This document shows positions 1 to 9,825 of a stretch of 64,000 nucleotides of DNA, piece by piece. Location: contig CANQGT010000004.1 in assembly GCA_947623505.1 (NCBI GenBank), positions 1 to 64,000 on the forward strand, given 5' to 3'. Below the pieces are notes generated by a model. It was not told where the DNA came from. It was given only the letters and a program-made list of their open reading frames with translations, and searched no databases. A program made the position numbers and the translations under genes. The stretch comes from an uncultured Clostridia bacterium (lineage in GTDB: Bacteria > Bacillota > Clostridia > Oscillospirales > Acutalibacteraceae). Position 1 is the stretch's first letter. Each line of letters starts with the position of its first letter.

Positions 1-36
1 ATCGGCGTTCTTATTTTTACTAAAGCGCTCTATTTT

Positions 37-64
37 CCCCCGGTAGAACCGGGGGTTTTCATGC
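37..64. terminator. GC-rich hairpin (ccccggtagaaccgggg) followed by tttt
   Basis: Inverted repeat CCCCGGT/ACCGGGG followed by T-run; likely terminator of a gene to the left of the window. Confidence 0.6.
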
Positions 65-88
65 TTATAGCCAAACAGTAAAATAAGC

Positions 89-115
89 GGTATGCCATAG
101 GCATACCGCTTAAAT
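89..115. terminator. Hairpin aagcggtatgcc-ata-ggcataccgctt between converging units
   Basis: 12-bp perfect inverted repeat just downstream of the minus-strand CDS end at 125. Confidence 0.6.
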
Positions 116-124
116 TATGCGTTT

Positions 125-1714
125 TTATTCAAATTTACCGCTGAAATTAGGCTCAAATATCGGCAGACCGAAGGTTTTAACGGCTCCCTTTACAAATTCC
201 TCGGTGCTCTTATGCTTTATCGGATTGCCCGTAAAGGTCATATTGTAAATAGCAAGCTCCTGGAATGTGGGGGTCATTTCGTTTATTACCCTGACAGAGC
301 CGTTGTCTTTAAAAATAAATGTGAATTTTCTGACATGGGCGGTCTCGACAGGTCTTATCCAAACCTTGAGACTGCCGTCCGGCTGCCACGCCGCCTTTGA
401 GCAGGCGTGATAATGAAGATCGGCAAGCTTCATTTCGCTCGTTTTATACTCCCCGTCCATACCGACTTCTATCGTGTTGACATCGTTCTTTTCTCTCCAG
501 GTGAATTTCATTCCGTCGTCGTTGAAATCAAATTTGATCTCGCTTATCTTGCCCGGTTTGTTAAAGAGCATCTGCTGAACGGAAATTGAGATGACCGAGG
601 TGTTGGAATTCGTTCTGCACTTTATTTTTCTGCCGCTTATCTTCTTTTCGGCTTCGCGGTTTCTCGGCGCCGCCGGCAGATCCTCCACATGGCAGTTTTC
701 TATAGCCTCAAGAAGCGCGGCGTTCTCCGCCTCGTTTTCTTCAAGGGGCTCGTTGCCGAAGCATTTGGGAAAATGCTTCCAAAATACTTTCATTATCTTA
801 TAATCCTCGGATTCGCCCGAATTCAGGACAACAAGAGCGTCGTAATCGGGGAACATAAGGCATCGCTGACCGTGCAGACCGTCCGCGCGGTAACTGTTTT
901 CAACGCTGTTGCGCCAGAACTGATAGCCGTAGCCGCACATATAATCGATATATCCCGCTTTGACCGAATCCGTATGCTTCGCGGTGGCCTCGCGCACCCA
1001 TTCCTCGGGGACGAGCTGTGTGCCGTCTATCCACTTCCCGCCGTGTATGTAAGGCAGGAAGAATTTTGCCAAGTCCTCAGACTTCATATAAAGCCCCCAG
1101 CCAGCGGCGTTGTTGCCCTTGCCGTCGGCCTCCCAGAAAGGCTTTTCTATCCCGAGGGGCTCGAACATACGCGGATAGAGGTAATCGAGCATACTCATAC
1201 CCGTTACCTTTGAGATTATTGCCGAAAGCATAAAGGTGTTTTCGGATATGTAGTTGAATTTTGTGTCCGGAGCGGAAATAAAGCCCGCGTCAAAATAACT
1301 CTTTATCCAATCCCTGTTTCCCTTTTCATCGGCAACGGTGATAAACTTATCGGAGCGCATCGTAAGCAGCATTCTTATTGTGAGCTTCTGGTTTTTCGGC
1401 TTTTTCGCGGATTCGTATTCCGGAAAGAAATCGGCCACCTTATCGTCAAGCGAAATAAGACCCTCGCTTATCGCGAAGCCGACCGCCGTGGACGTTACCG
1501 ATTTGCTCATCGAATAAAGCACGTGGGGATATTCCGCCGCGTACGGCTTCCAAAATCCCTGCGCGCACACTTTATCGTGCCTTACGACGGTAAAGCTCTG
1601 AAGGCCGAGCTTTTTTTCATTTATCTCGTCAATAAAAGCCTTAATGGCGCCGCTTCTTACTCCAACGGATTCCGGCGTAACGTGCCGAAGCTCCGTCATC
1701 TGCAACTTTTCCAT
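125..1714 (-). CDS. Serine hydrolase, beta-lactamase/class C family
   Basis: ORF track; SMSKS (SxxK) motif, YSMSKSVTSTAVG, HGQRCLMFP; start moved to MEKLQMTELRH with RBS aagggag. Confidence 0.8.
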   Translation of the reverse strand: MEKLQMTELRHVTPESVGVRSGAIKAFIDEINEKKLGLQSFTVVRHDKVCAQGFWKPYAAEYPHVLYSMSKSVTSTAVGFAISEGLISLDDKVADFFPEYESAKKPKNQKLTIRMLLTMRSDKFITVADEKGNRDWIKSYFDAGFISAPDTKFNYISENTFMLSAIISKVTGMSMLDYLYPRMFEPLGIEKPFWEADGKGNNAAGWGLYMKSEDLAKFFLPYIHGGKWIDGTQLVPEEWVREATAKHTDSVKAGYIDYMCGYGYQFWRNSVENSYRADGLHGQRCLMFPDYDALVVLNSGESEDYKIMKVFWKHFPKCFGNEPLEENEAENAALLEAIENCHVEDLPAAPRNREAEKKISGRKIKCRTNSNTSVISISVQQMLFNKPGKISEIKFDFNDDGMKFTWREKNDVNTIEVGMDGEYKTSEMKLADLHYHACSKAAWQPDGSLKVWIRPVETAHVRKFTFIFKDNGSVRVINEMTPTFQELAIYNMTFTGNPIKHKSTEEFVKGAVKTFGLPIFEPNFSGKFE

Positions 1715-1895
1715 AAATTTTCTCCCTTCATTATTCTTTAATATAATTTTAAACCTAAACACGCCTTTTTTCAACATAAAAGTGAAATTTGCCTTAAATC
1801 CCGCGCCGCGGAGCTTTTCCGAAAAATCTTGCGCTAATTTTTAAACCGAAAGTATTGACAATTATTTGTTTTATGGTAAAATATTTTCGTTGAGA

Positions 1896-1971
1896 GGGAG
1901 TTTAGCTCAGCTGGGAGAGCATCTGCCCTACAAGCAGAGGGTCACAGGTTCGAGCCCTGTAACTCCCACCA
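1896..1971 (+). tRNA. tRNA-Val (anticodon TAC), CCA encoded
   Basis: Cloverleaf gggagtt...aactcccacca; D arm gctc/gagc; anticodon stem tctgc/gcaga with loop cctacaa; T arm acaggttcgagccctgt. Confidence 0.93.
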
Positions 1972-1976
1972 CATCA

Positions 1977-2014
1977 TCGCCGCAAGTTTATTCCGCTTGC
2001 GGCGGTTTTTTTGC
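1977..2014 (+). terminator. Terminator after tRNA-Val
   Basis: cgccgcaag-tttattc-cgcttgcggcg followed by gtttttttg. Confidence 0.8.
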
Positions 2015-2046
2015 CCGTTTTTTCGAAAAGGCTCGTAAGATAATTA

Positions 2047-2075
2047 TTGACTTATAAAGCCCAAACGGATATAAT
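2047..2075 (+). promoter_or_regulatory. Promoter of tRNA-Gly (TTGACT-17-TATAAT)
   Basis: ttgact, 17-nt spacer, tataat directly upstream of the tRNA. Confidence 0.75.
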
Positions 2076-2084
2076 AACTTATAT

Positions 2085-2158
2085 GCGGATATAGTTCATT
2101 GGTAGAATATCAGCTTCCCAAGCTGAGGAGGCGGGTTCGATTCCCGTTATCCGCTCCA
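2085..2158 (+). tRNA. tRNA-Gly (anticodon CCC), CCA encoded
   Basis: gcggata...tatccgctcca; anticodon stem tcagc/gctga with loop ttcccaa; T arm gcgggttcgattcccgt. Confidence 0.92.
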
Positions 2159-2302
2159 TTGATAAATCGTTCGTGCTTTTTAATGCCGAACTTAGCGCAC
2201 AATCAATCCGTCAGGGTTGATTTTTTGCTTTTACGACTTATAATATATACGCCGAGAGTTAATAATTATTTCGATGATAAATAAAAGAAAGGGGCATATT
2301 TT

Positions 2303-3274
2303 ATGTGCACTGCCGTTTCGCTAAACACCGCCGATCACTATTTCGGCAGAAATTTCGATCTTGAATATTCATATAAGGAAACCGTAACGATAACGCCGAG
2401 AAATTTTCCGCTTATATTCAGAAAAGAAAAGATCGTAAAAAGCCACTACGCTATGATAGGTATGGCATATGTGGCGGATAATTATCCGCTTTATTACGAC
2501 GCGGTGAATGAAAAGGGGCTGTCAATGGCGGGGCTCAATTTCCCCGGCAGCGCCGAATATTTTGAAGAAAAGGCCGGAAAATCAAACATCGCTCCGTTTG
2601 AATTTATCCCGTGGATACTTTCGCAGTGCGCCGATTTGGACGAGGCAAAGGGACTGCTTGAAAACATTTCGATCGCAAATATGGATTTCAGCAAAGAGCT
2701 TCCGTCAACCCCGCTTCACTGGATGATAAGCGACAGAAACGCCTCCGTTACCGTTGAGTCAACAGAGAGAGGTCTCGAAATTTACGACAATCCCATAGGG
2801 GTGCTTACAAACAACCCGCCATTTGATATTCAGCTTTACAATTTAAACAATTATATGGCTCTTTCCGTTGAGCCGCCGGAAAATAATTTTTCAAAAAAAA
2901 CGGATTTCAAAATTTACAGCCGCGGTATGGGCGCTATCGGTCTGCCGGGGGATCTTTCGTCTCAATCTCGTTTTGTTAAAGCGGCGTTTACAAAATTAAA
3001 TTCCGTATGCGGCGATACCGAAAACGAAAGCGTGAGCCAGTTTTTCCATATTTTGGATTCGGTTGAGCAGCAGCGCGGCTGTGTTCGCCTTGGGGATAAA
3101 TACGAGATAACGATATACGCCTCCTGCTGCAACACGGATAAGGGAATCTACTACTATAAAACATACGAAAACAGCGCAATTACCGGCGTTGATATGCGCA
3201 AAACAAATCTCGACGAAAAAGAGCTTGTAAGCTATGACCTTTTAAAAGAGCCGAGGATATTGATTCAAAACTGA
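2303..3274 (+). CDS. Choloylglycine hydrolase family protein (bile salt hydrolase-like)
   Basis: Ntn Cys2 (MCTAVSL), GRNFDLEYS, SMAGLNFPG, GVLTNNPPFDIQLYNLNNY, GMGAIGLPGDLSSQSRFVKAAF blocks typical of the family; RBS gaaagggg. Confidence 0.9.
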   Translation: MCTAVSLNTADHYFGRNFDLEYSYKETVTITPRNFPLIFRKEKIVKSHYAMIGMAYVADNYPLYYDAVNEKGLSMAGLNFPGSAEYFEEKAGKSNIAPFEFIPWILSQCADLDEAKGLLENISIANMDFSKELPSTPLHWMISDRNASVTVESTERGLEIYDNPIGVLTNNPPFDIQLYNLNNYMALSVEPPENNFSKKTDFKIYSRGMGAIGLPGDLSSQSRFVKAAFTKLNSVCGDTENESVSQFFHILDSVEQQRGCVRLGDKYEITIYASCCNTDKGIYYYKTYENSAITGVDMRKTNLDEKELVSYDLLKEPRILIQN

Positions 3275-3349
3275 TATGTTTTTCTTGCCAAAAACGGGAG
3301 CGTATGATAAATTATTATTGACGAAATACTTTTAACCGGGAGGAAAATT

Positions 3350-4618
3350 ATGAATATAGATTCGATTTGCGTTCAGGGCGGCTACGAGCCGAAAAACGGC
3401 GAGCCGAGAGTTATCCCCATAGTGCAGAGCACAACTTACAAATACGATTCGAGCGAGGAAATGGGCGATCTTTTCGACCTTAAAAAATCGGGATATTTCT
3501 ATTCGCGGCTGCAAAATCCAACCTGCGATTACGCCGCGCAGAAAATAGCGATGCTTGAGGGCGGAGTTGCCGGAATGCTGACCTCCTCGGGTCAGGCGGC
3601 GAATTTTTACGCTGTTTTCAATATCGCGCAAAGCGGCGACCATATCGTTTCATCTTCAGCTATCTACGGCGGAACATTCAATCTTTTCAACGTCACCATG
3701 AGAAAGCTGGGAATAGACTTCACCTTTGTAAGCCCACACGCGAGCGAGGAGGAAATTCAGGCGGCAGTAAAGCCCAACACAAAGGCAATATTCGGCGAAA
3801 CTATCTCAAATCCGAGCCTTGATATACTCGATATTGAGAAATTCGCAAAGGTTGCCCACGCGAACGGCGTTCCGCTTATCATTGACAACACATTTGCCAC
3901 CCCGATAAACTGCCGTCCGTTTGAATACGGCTGTGATATAGTTACGCATTCAACAACAAAATATATGGAGGGCCACGCCTCCACAATCGGCGGAGCGATA
4001 GTTGATTCCGGCAATTTCGACTGGACACGGAACGGTAAATTCCCCGGCCTCACCACACCCGACGAGAGCTACCACGGCATAACATATACCGAGGCTTTCG
4101 GCAAGGGAGCTTACATAACCAAGGCAACCGTTCAGCTTATGCGCGATCTCGGATCGATACAGTCGCCGCAAAACGCCTTTTTGCTAAACGTGGGGCTTGA
4201 AACACTGCACCTGAGAGTGGCAAGGCACTGCGAAAACGCGAAAAAAGTGGCGGAGTATCTTAAAACCCATGAAAAAATAAGCTGGGTAAACTGCGCCATG
4301 CTGCCCGACGACAAGCAGTATCCCCTCGCGCAAAAATATATGAAAAAAGGCACCTGCGGCGTAGTATCATTCGGAATAAAGGGCGGCAGGCAGGCCGCCA
4401 CCGTATTTATGGATTCGCTTAAACTCGCGGCTATCGTTACCCATGTGGCGGACGCGCGCACCTGCTGCCTGCACCCCGCATCTACCACCCACCGCCAGCT
4501 TACGGACGAACAGCTTGAGGAATGCGGCGTAAGCCCCGACCTCGTGAGATTCAGCGTGGGTATAGAGGACGCGGACGATATTATAGCCGATATCAGGCAG
4601 GCGCTTGATAAAATCTGA
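3350..4618 (+). CDS. metY: O-acetylhomoserine aminocarboxypropyltransferase / Cys-Met metabolism PLP enzyme
   Basis: YSRLQNPTCDYAAQKIAMLEGG, SSGQAANFYAVFNI, THSTTKYMEGHASTIGG (PLP-Lys region). Confidence 0.9.
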   Translation: MNIDSICVQGGYEPKNGEPRVIPIVQSTTYKYDSSEEMGDLFDLKKSGYFYSRLQNPTCDYAAQKIAMLEGGVAGMLTSSGQAANFYAVFNIAQSGDHIVSSSAIYGGTFNLFNVTMRKLGIDFTFVSPHASEEEIQAAVKPNTKAIFGETISNPSLDILDIEKFAKVAHANGVPLIIDNTFATPINCRPFEYGCDIVTHSTTKYMEGHASTIGGAIVDSGNFDWTRNGKFPGLTTPDESYHGITYTEAFGKGAYITKATVQLMRDLGSIQSPQNAFLLNVGLETLHLRVARHCENAKKVAEYLKTHEKISWVNCAMLPDDKQYPLAQKYMKKGTCGVVSFGIKGGRQAATVFMDSLKLAAIVTHVADARTCCLHPASTTHRQLTDEQLEECGVSPDLVRFSVGIEDADDIIADIRQALDKI

Positions 4619-4632
4619 CGCAAAATATTATA

Positions 4633-4672
4633 AAGGCTTGCACCCGATAGAGAAAACCGCGGTGTAAGCCTC
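4633..4672 (+). terminator. Terminator downstream of metY
   Basis: aggcttgcacc...ggtgtaagcct inverted repeat. Confidence 0.6.
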
Positions 4673-4698
4673 TATTCTTCGGAATATAAAAACGAAAT

Positions 4699-4742
4699 AC
4701 GCCCTTTGCGCATCGAGTTGCGACAAGGGCGTTTTGTTTTAC
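4699..4742. terminator. Bidirectional terminator (acgccctt...aagggcgtttt)
   Basis: 8-bp inverted repeat flanked by A-run and T-run between convergent units. Confidence 0.6.
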
Positions 4743-4966
4743 TTTTTTGCCTTTACGAGCAGAAAAGTCGGTTTGATTTGCTCCTTAATTAAAATATTCG
4801 GAATTATTTTAACCGCACTTTCTTTTGGAATAGGCTCGCTCACCGTGTCAATTATAAATCCCGCAGCCGGCTGTTCCAACTGAATATTATAATTCGCGTC
4901 GTTTGCGCGAAGCTTTTGATATCCGCTGAAAACAGTATCGTTATCAAAAATGTTTTGCTCGTCCAT
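4739..4966 (-). pseudogene. Remnant of a class I SAM-dependent methyltransferase with the internal catalytic core missing
   Basis: N-terminus MDEQNIFDNDTVFSGYQKLRANDANYNIQLEQPA and C-terminus IIPNILIKEQIKPTFLLVKAKK look like the two ends of a ~240-aa Firmicute methyltransferase; no GxGxG SAM motif between them. Confidence 0.6.
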
Positions 4967-5097
4967 AATTACCGTTCCTAATCTATATAAATTTCGTTTC
5001 TCACAATTTCGGCTCTTCTTATGCAGAAGAGCCGAAAATTTTGTAATATAAGCGAATTTTAGAGAATGTTTAAGTCTATATCGGGTGTTTTATTTTA

Positions 5098-8000
5098 TCA
5101 GCGTCTGTAAGCACGTTTTCTGTTTTTAACAACAAGATAAACGACGGCGGCAACACTTGCCGTAAGCAGAGCGCCAAGCCAGAAAACAAGGAATATATCC
5201 TCACCGGTGGGCGGTGAAACGGTGCTTCCCGGGCGTGTATTTTCAGCCGCGGGCGCTTTTTCCTTTGCGCCGCAGACCGTGCAAACGCCGTTTTCATACG
5301 TGTGTTCGCCGTAGCCGTCTGTTTCGCCGCAGGCGCATTCGCGGAAATGATGATCGCCGTCAACCTGCCATTCGCCGTAGCTGTGTTTATGAGTCTCGGT
5401 GAGCTTTTCAACGGTTTGACCGGCGGAAATAAGCTCGCCGCAGCCAAGGCAGTAAACGTCGCCCGTGTAGCCCTCTTCGTCAAAAGTGGCTTCCTTTTTG
5501 CCGCGCACCTCGGTGCCGCCCGTGTGGTTTGACGCGTCTTTCGGCAAATATTCGTATCCGCACACATCGCATATGCCGCCGCTTACGCACGTTGCGTTTC
5601 CGCCCTCGTGCGGCACGCTTTCGCTTACGGCGCGGCAATTCGGATTTACGCAGGCGAATACGTGCCCGTCAGACGTTGCCTCGGCGTCGCCGGAGAAATC
5701 GTGGCTCATCGCCTGATTTACGACCTTGCCGCAGATTTCGCAAACGTCGGCGGTGGTGCAGTCGTAATCCTCGGTAAAGGTATGCTCGCCCGTGGCGGGT
5801 ATCTCTTGTGTAAACGTTCTGCCGCAGACCGTACACTTGTAAACGGTATATCCCGCTTCGCCGCAGGTGGCCGGTTTTTCGCTGTCCTGCTCGTAAATAT
5901 GCTCGTGCGGCTCATAATCGGAAACAACATTCGGAACGGCCGACGTTATTCCCTGCTCCTCTTCCTCCTGCTTTAACTGTGCGGGCACAAAAGATACGTT
6001 GAGAACGTCGTTAAGCCCCGCAAGATCACTGTAGTTTACGGTAAATTCATTGTTTTCCACCGGAATCGAAAGTCCTCCGACCGAAACAACATCAACGGTG
6101 TAGCCTTCCTTCGGCTGAACGGTAAAGGTATAATTCTCACCCGCCTTTACGGGAATAAATCCGTTTGCGCCCACGGCATCCTTGCCGTTATAAATGACCT
6201 TTCCGTTTCCGTCCGTGTTTACAACTATATTGTTGCTCTTTTCAAGCTCGTCGGCATCCACCTTTGAAGCGTCGAAAGCAACAAGCTCAAACGGGGAGAA
6301 CGAGCTACAGAGTATAACAAGCCCGTATGGCGTAACGGCTACCGGTATCTCCTCAACCGAAACTATATCGTCGCCGTATTTGTGGCCCTGCTTATCTTCG
6401 TTTCCGCAGGGGTGATTTGCGGAGCAGCGGGTGAAGTGATACGCCTTGAAAACAACGGTGTTGTTCGCGGCGTCCTCGGCGTCATATCCCTTGGGGAAGC
6501 CCACCTGAAGACGAATGGACTCGCCCTCCATGGCAACCGTCATTTTGCAAAGACGGGTAAAGTTTATCTCATACATCGAGCTGCTCTTTACTGCGCTCTC
6601 GTCGATATCGGTAAATTCATCGAACGCGTCGGTGACCTCCCGATACTTTTCGCGGCTCATTCCGTCCTCGGTGCCTATCTCCTCAACAACAAGCATAAGC
6701 TTTCCGTTCATATCGTCTATCTTCATCTGCTTCTGAAGCTCGTCGAGGCTTTCTTTTGAGCCGTCAACGCCCTCAACGGACATCTTGCTTAAATCAAGGT
6801 CGTTGGGATTGTCAAGCAGCGAGGGACGCCCCCAAAGCGCCCAATCTATGCCCTGGCTTCTGTAAGCATACGGGCACATTGCGGTGGACATTACATAGCT
6901 GAAATGATTGGCGAATCGGTTTGAACGGCTGCCGACAAGCCCCGTAAGCTCAAAATCGTAGAGAGTCGTGTCGTCGGACCAGTTAGTGCTTGCCCTGTAA
7001 TCAAATTCAACGCCGTAAATGTAGCAGTCTTCGGGGCTGTGAACGTGGTTAGGATCGTCATTGTCGCATTTGTAGAGCCAAGTTATCTCATCGCCGTCAA
7101 CGAAATTATCGCAGTCGGTATCGAAATTGACTTCGCCTACAAGCTCGTATTCAACCGTCTCGCCGTCTCTGTCCTGCTGATAGCAGGTGTATTTTACGCC
7201 TACATTCTGATTGGCGGCGTTTTTCATATCCTCCGTTTCGGGAGCGCCGGAGCCTGCCATTGAAATTGCCGCCGGTGCGTCTTCCCCCTGAACGGCGGGA
7301 TGATAGAGCCTGTCGTCAAACTCTATATGCATACGGTAGGTCTGCCCCGTGTTGTTTGTCTGCGTGGGATCGGGATACTGCTTGCTCACATAAGGAGCGG
7401 CCTCGTAAGATGAGTTCATATTGTAAAGCAGACCGGTCTGAGCGATTATATCGGAGCCGTCGCCGTGATACCAGCCCGTTTCGGGATCCTGCGAAAGGCC
7501 GTTTGAAGCCGGCGGATTGTACCACGTTTCAATGCCGTCCGGCCTGCGGGTAGTAAGCGCGAACTCAACGTATTCGCAGGTCGCGGTGTACATTTTCAGA
7601 TAATCGTCCGTATCATAGAAAAATCCGTTTGAGCCGCCCATTTCAAGAATGGCAAGCGACGCGGCGGCATAATACCAGTCCTCCATATAATGCGAGGTGC
7701 CGTCCGGATGCTCGTCATACATCTTGAGTATAAGATAAAATCCCTGCTCGGCGGCTTTTTTCATTCCCATACCGTTATAATCTATCGTCCATTGGCCTGC
7801 CTCTGCGCCCTCCATATCGGCCATAGCCGTGTACTGAACATGGAGACCGACCGCGTCCGTGTAAACGTTTTCACCGTCAAAGGAGCGATCCTCGATTTCG
7901 GGATACGAGAATTCGGCGTTTCCCGTTGAAACAACACCGGAGGGCAGCCAGTTCGCGCCGATAACGTCCATACCGACAAGAAGATACGTGTCGTTCTCGC

Positions 8001-8934
8001 CGCCGTCGTTTCCGCTGCCGTCGATAACCTTGGGATTTCCGTCTTTGTCAAGCCTTACCGGATCGTCCCAGGTAGCGTCCACGGCGAACCATCTGCCGCC
8101 GATATTAACGGCGTTCCACATATGCATTTCAGGAGCGTTGCCCGAATTTTGAATGCCGTGAATAAGCACGCACGGTATGCCGAGCCTTGTGAGGATAACC
8201 TGCATTGCGCGGGAATAGCTTTCGCATACGCCCTCGTGGGTGACAAGCGCGTAAAGCGTGCGGATATAGCCCACATTTTCGGGCTTGCATTCGTTTTCAA
8301 AGCGATAGCTTATTCTTTTTGTAACCTGATCGTGAACATACTGCACCTTTGCGGCCGCAGCGTCGGATTCGTTGTAGCCTTCCGTGTTTACGGCATTCGC
8401 GCCGTCGATTATTTCATCGATAACGGCGTTAAGAGCTTCGTTTTTGGCCTGAACGTCGGCAGCGCCCGAAACGCCTGAAACATAGTAATTATCGGAACGC
8501 CCTATGCCCAAAACGGCGGAATATTCCCCGTTTTCAAGTTTACCAACCCTAAGGGTAAGATAAGAGCTGTCTATATACCACGCTTCGGAATGGTCAAGGT
8601 CAAACGCGTCCTTCGCGGCGGAATAATCGTCCGACAGCGAAGTGTCGCCCGCCAAATAATTGCCGAGCTCCGCCTGCGTGACGGCGCCATTGGCGGCAAG
8701 GTCAACTCCGCTTTTTCCGTCCGCAAGCTCACCGTTTTCATACGCGCTGTAAAGCGCGCCGTATATTTTCTGCGCCCTGCCGTTTAACTGATCGTAGAAG
8801 TAGTGGGAATCGCCCACACCTTGAGCCCCGACGGCGACAGCCGAATTACCGGCCGCCATCGCGACCGTGAGGCTTGAAACGGCCATTACCGCGGCAAGCA
8901 ACCGGCATAACGCTTTTTTCATCTTCTGTTTCAC
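5098..8934 (-). CDS. Large secreted, probably cell-wall-anchored protein with transglutaminase-like domain, Ca-loop-like motif and C-terminal CxxC-rich modules
   Basis: Signal peptide MKQKMKKALCRLLAAVMAVSSLTVAMAAG; transglutaminase-like EGVCESYSRAMQVILTRLGIPC...HMWNAVNIGGRWFAVDATWDDP; DTDCDNFVDGDE; repeated CxxC modules; C-terminal SPPTGE-hydrophobic-KNRKRAYRR sortase-type tail. Confidence 0.8.
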   Translation of the reverse strand: MKQKMKKALCRLLAAVMAVSSLTVAMAAGNSAVAVGAQGVGDSHYFYDQLNGRAQKIYGALYSAYENGELADGKSGVDLAANGAVTQAELGNYLAGDTSLSDDYSAAKDAFDLDHSEAWYIDSSYLTLRVGKLENGEYSAVLGIGRSDNYYVSGVSGAADVQAKNEALNAVIDEIIDGANAVNTEGYNESDAAAAKVQYVHDQVTKRISYRFENECKPENVGYIRTLYALVTHEGVCESYSRAMQVILTRLGIPCVLIHGIQNSGNAPEMHMWNAVNIGGRWFAVDATWDDPVRLDKDGNPKVIDGSGNDGGENDTYLLVGMDVIGANWLPSGVVSTGNAEFSYPEIEDRSFDGENVYTDAVGLHVQYTAMADMEGAEAGQWTIDYNGMGMKKAAEQGFYLILKMYDEHPDGTSHYMEDWYYAAASLAILEMGGSNGFFYDTDDYLKMYTATCEYVEFALTTRRPDGIETWYNPPASNGLSQDPETGWYHGDGSDIIAQTGLLYNMNSSYEAAPYVSKQYPDPTQTNNTGQTYRMHIEFDDRLYHPAVQGEDAPAAISMAGSGAPETEDMKNAANQNVGVKYTCYQQDRDGETVEYELVGEVNFDTDCDNFVDGDEITWLYKCDNDDPNHVHSPEDCYIYGVEFDYRASTNWSDDTTLYDFELTGLVGSRSNRFANHFSYVMSTAMCPYAYRSQGIDWALWGRPSLLDNPNDLDLSKMSVEGVDGSKESLDELQKQMKIDDMNGKLMLVVEEIGTEDGMSREKYREVTDAFDEFTDIDESAVKSSSMYEINFTRLCKMTVAMEGESIRLQVGFPKGYDAEDAANNTVVFKAYHFTRCSANHPCGNEDKQGHKYGDDIVSVEEIPVAVTPYGLVILCSSFSPFELVAFDASKVDADELEKSNNIVVNTDGNGKVIYNGKDAVGANGFIPVKAGENYTFTVQPKEGYTVDVVSVGGLSIPVENNEFTVNYSDLAGLNDVLNVSFVPAQLKQEEEEQGITSAVPNVVSDYEPHEHIYEQDSEKPATCGEAGYTVYKCTVCGRTFTQEIPATGEHTFTEDYDCTTADVCEICGKVVNQAMSHDFSGDAEATSDGHVFACVNPNCRAVSESVPHEGGNATCVSGGICDVCGYEYLPKDASNHTGGTEVRGKKEATFDEEGYTGDVYCLGCGELISAGQTVEKLTETHKHSYGEWQVDGDHHFRECACGETDGYGEHTYENGVCTVCGAKEKAPAAENTRPGSTVSPPTGEDIFLVFWLGALLTASVAAVVYLVVKNRKRAYRR

Positions 8935-9171
8935 TGGAAAACCCCCGTTCTCTTAACTTATGCTATTATTATATTTATTAAGCATACGATTTGCAACAGT
9001 AATTTCAAAATATTACAAATTATTTACAATTATTACAAAACCGTCAATACCCGAAAAGCTACTGCCTTTCTCAATTCGGCGAAATATTCCGTTTTATATT
9101 GAAACAGCGTAATTTTTAAGTTATACTGAATATAGATTTACACGGCAAGCACCGAAAAGCGGGGTATTCAG

Positions 9172-9813
9172 ATGAATTTAAAAAAAGTGGAGCAAAGAAC
9201 GGCCTACGGAGCGGACAAAAAAAACAAGGTTCAGAATTTCGAGCTGCTCAACACAAAATACTGCAAAAAGGGGCAGACCGTGCTTGCGGGAGATTCCATA
9301 ACCGAGCTTTACAATTTGGAATTATTCGGCGAATACAGCGAAAAAACGGGGAAGCTTGTGTATAACCGCGGCATAAGCGGAGACACAAGCAACAGATTGC
9401 TTGAACGCTTTGAAAACACCGTGCTGAATTTAGAGCCGACGAATATCGTTCTGCTCATAGGCACCAACGATTTGGCAGTTGGCGCAAGCGTTAATTACAT
9501 AATCGAAAACGTGGAAAAGATAATAAGGCTTTCAAGGGAAAAATGCCCCGGGGTAAACATAATTATTGAAGCGGTTTACCCCGTAAACAACATAATAAAC
9601 AGCCAGGGCGGAAGGGGCAACAGCGCGATAAAAACCCTCAACAAAGGTCTTGAAGGCCTCGCGGCGATGCAGAACGCGGAATTTATCGATCTCACCGGCG
9701 AATTTGCCGATAAGTTCGGTTTTCTTAAAAGAAAATACACATACGACGGGCTTCACGTCAACGCTCTCGCGTATGAGGTCGTGACCGCCGCAATACTTCC
9801 GTATTTAAAATAA
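9172..9813 (+). CDS. SGNH/GDSL-family hydrolase
   Basis: GDSITE, GxxND (LIGTNDL), DGLH catalytic blocks. Confidence 0.85.
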   Translation: MNLKKVEQRTAYGADKKNKVQNFELLNTKYCKKGQTVLAGDSITELYNLELFGEYSEKTGKLVYNRGISGDTSNRLLERFENTVLNLEPTNIVLLIGTNDLAVGASVNYIIENVEKIIRLSREKCPGVNIIIEAVYPVNNIINSQGGRGNSAIKTLNKGLEGLAAMQNAEFIDLTGEFADKFGFLKRKYTYDGLHVNALAYEVVTAAILPYLK

Positions 9814-9825
9814 GACTTATTTCAG

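Noticed and set aside
1866-2284. Two plus-strand ORFs running through the tRNA genes
   Set aside because: They are translations of tRNA-Val and tRNA-Gly sequences.
5076-5567. 163-aa minus-strand ORF and many plus-strand ORFs antisense to the 1278-aa protein
   Set aside because: Shadow ORFs of a long GC-rich coding region; compositions rich in Arg/Pro/Ala, no recognisable domains.
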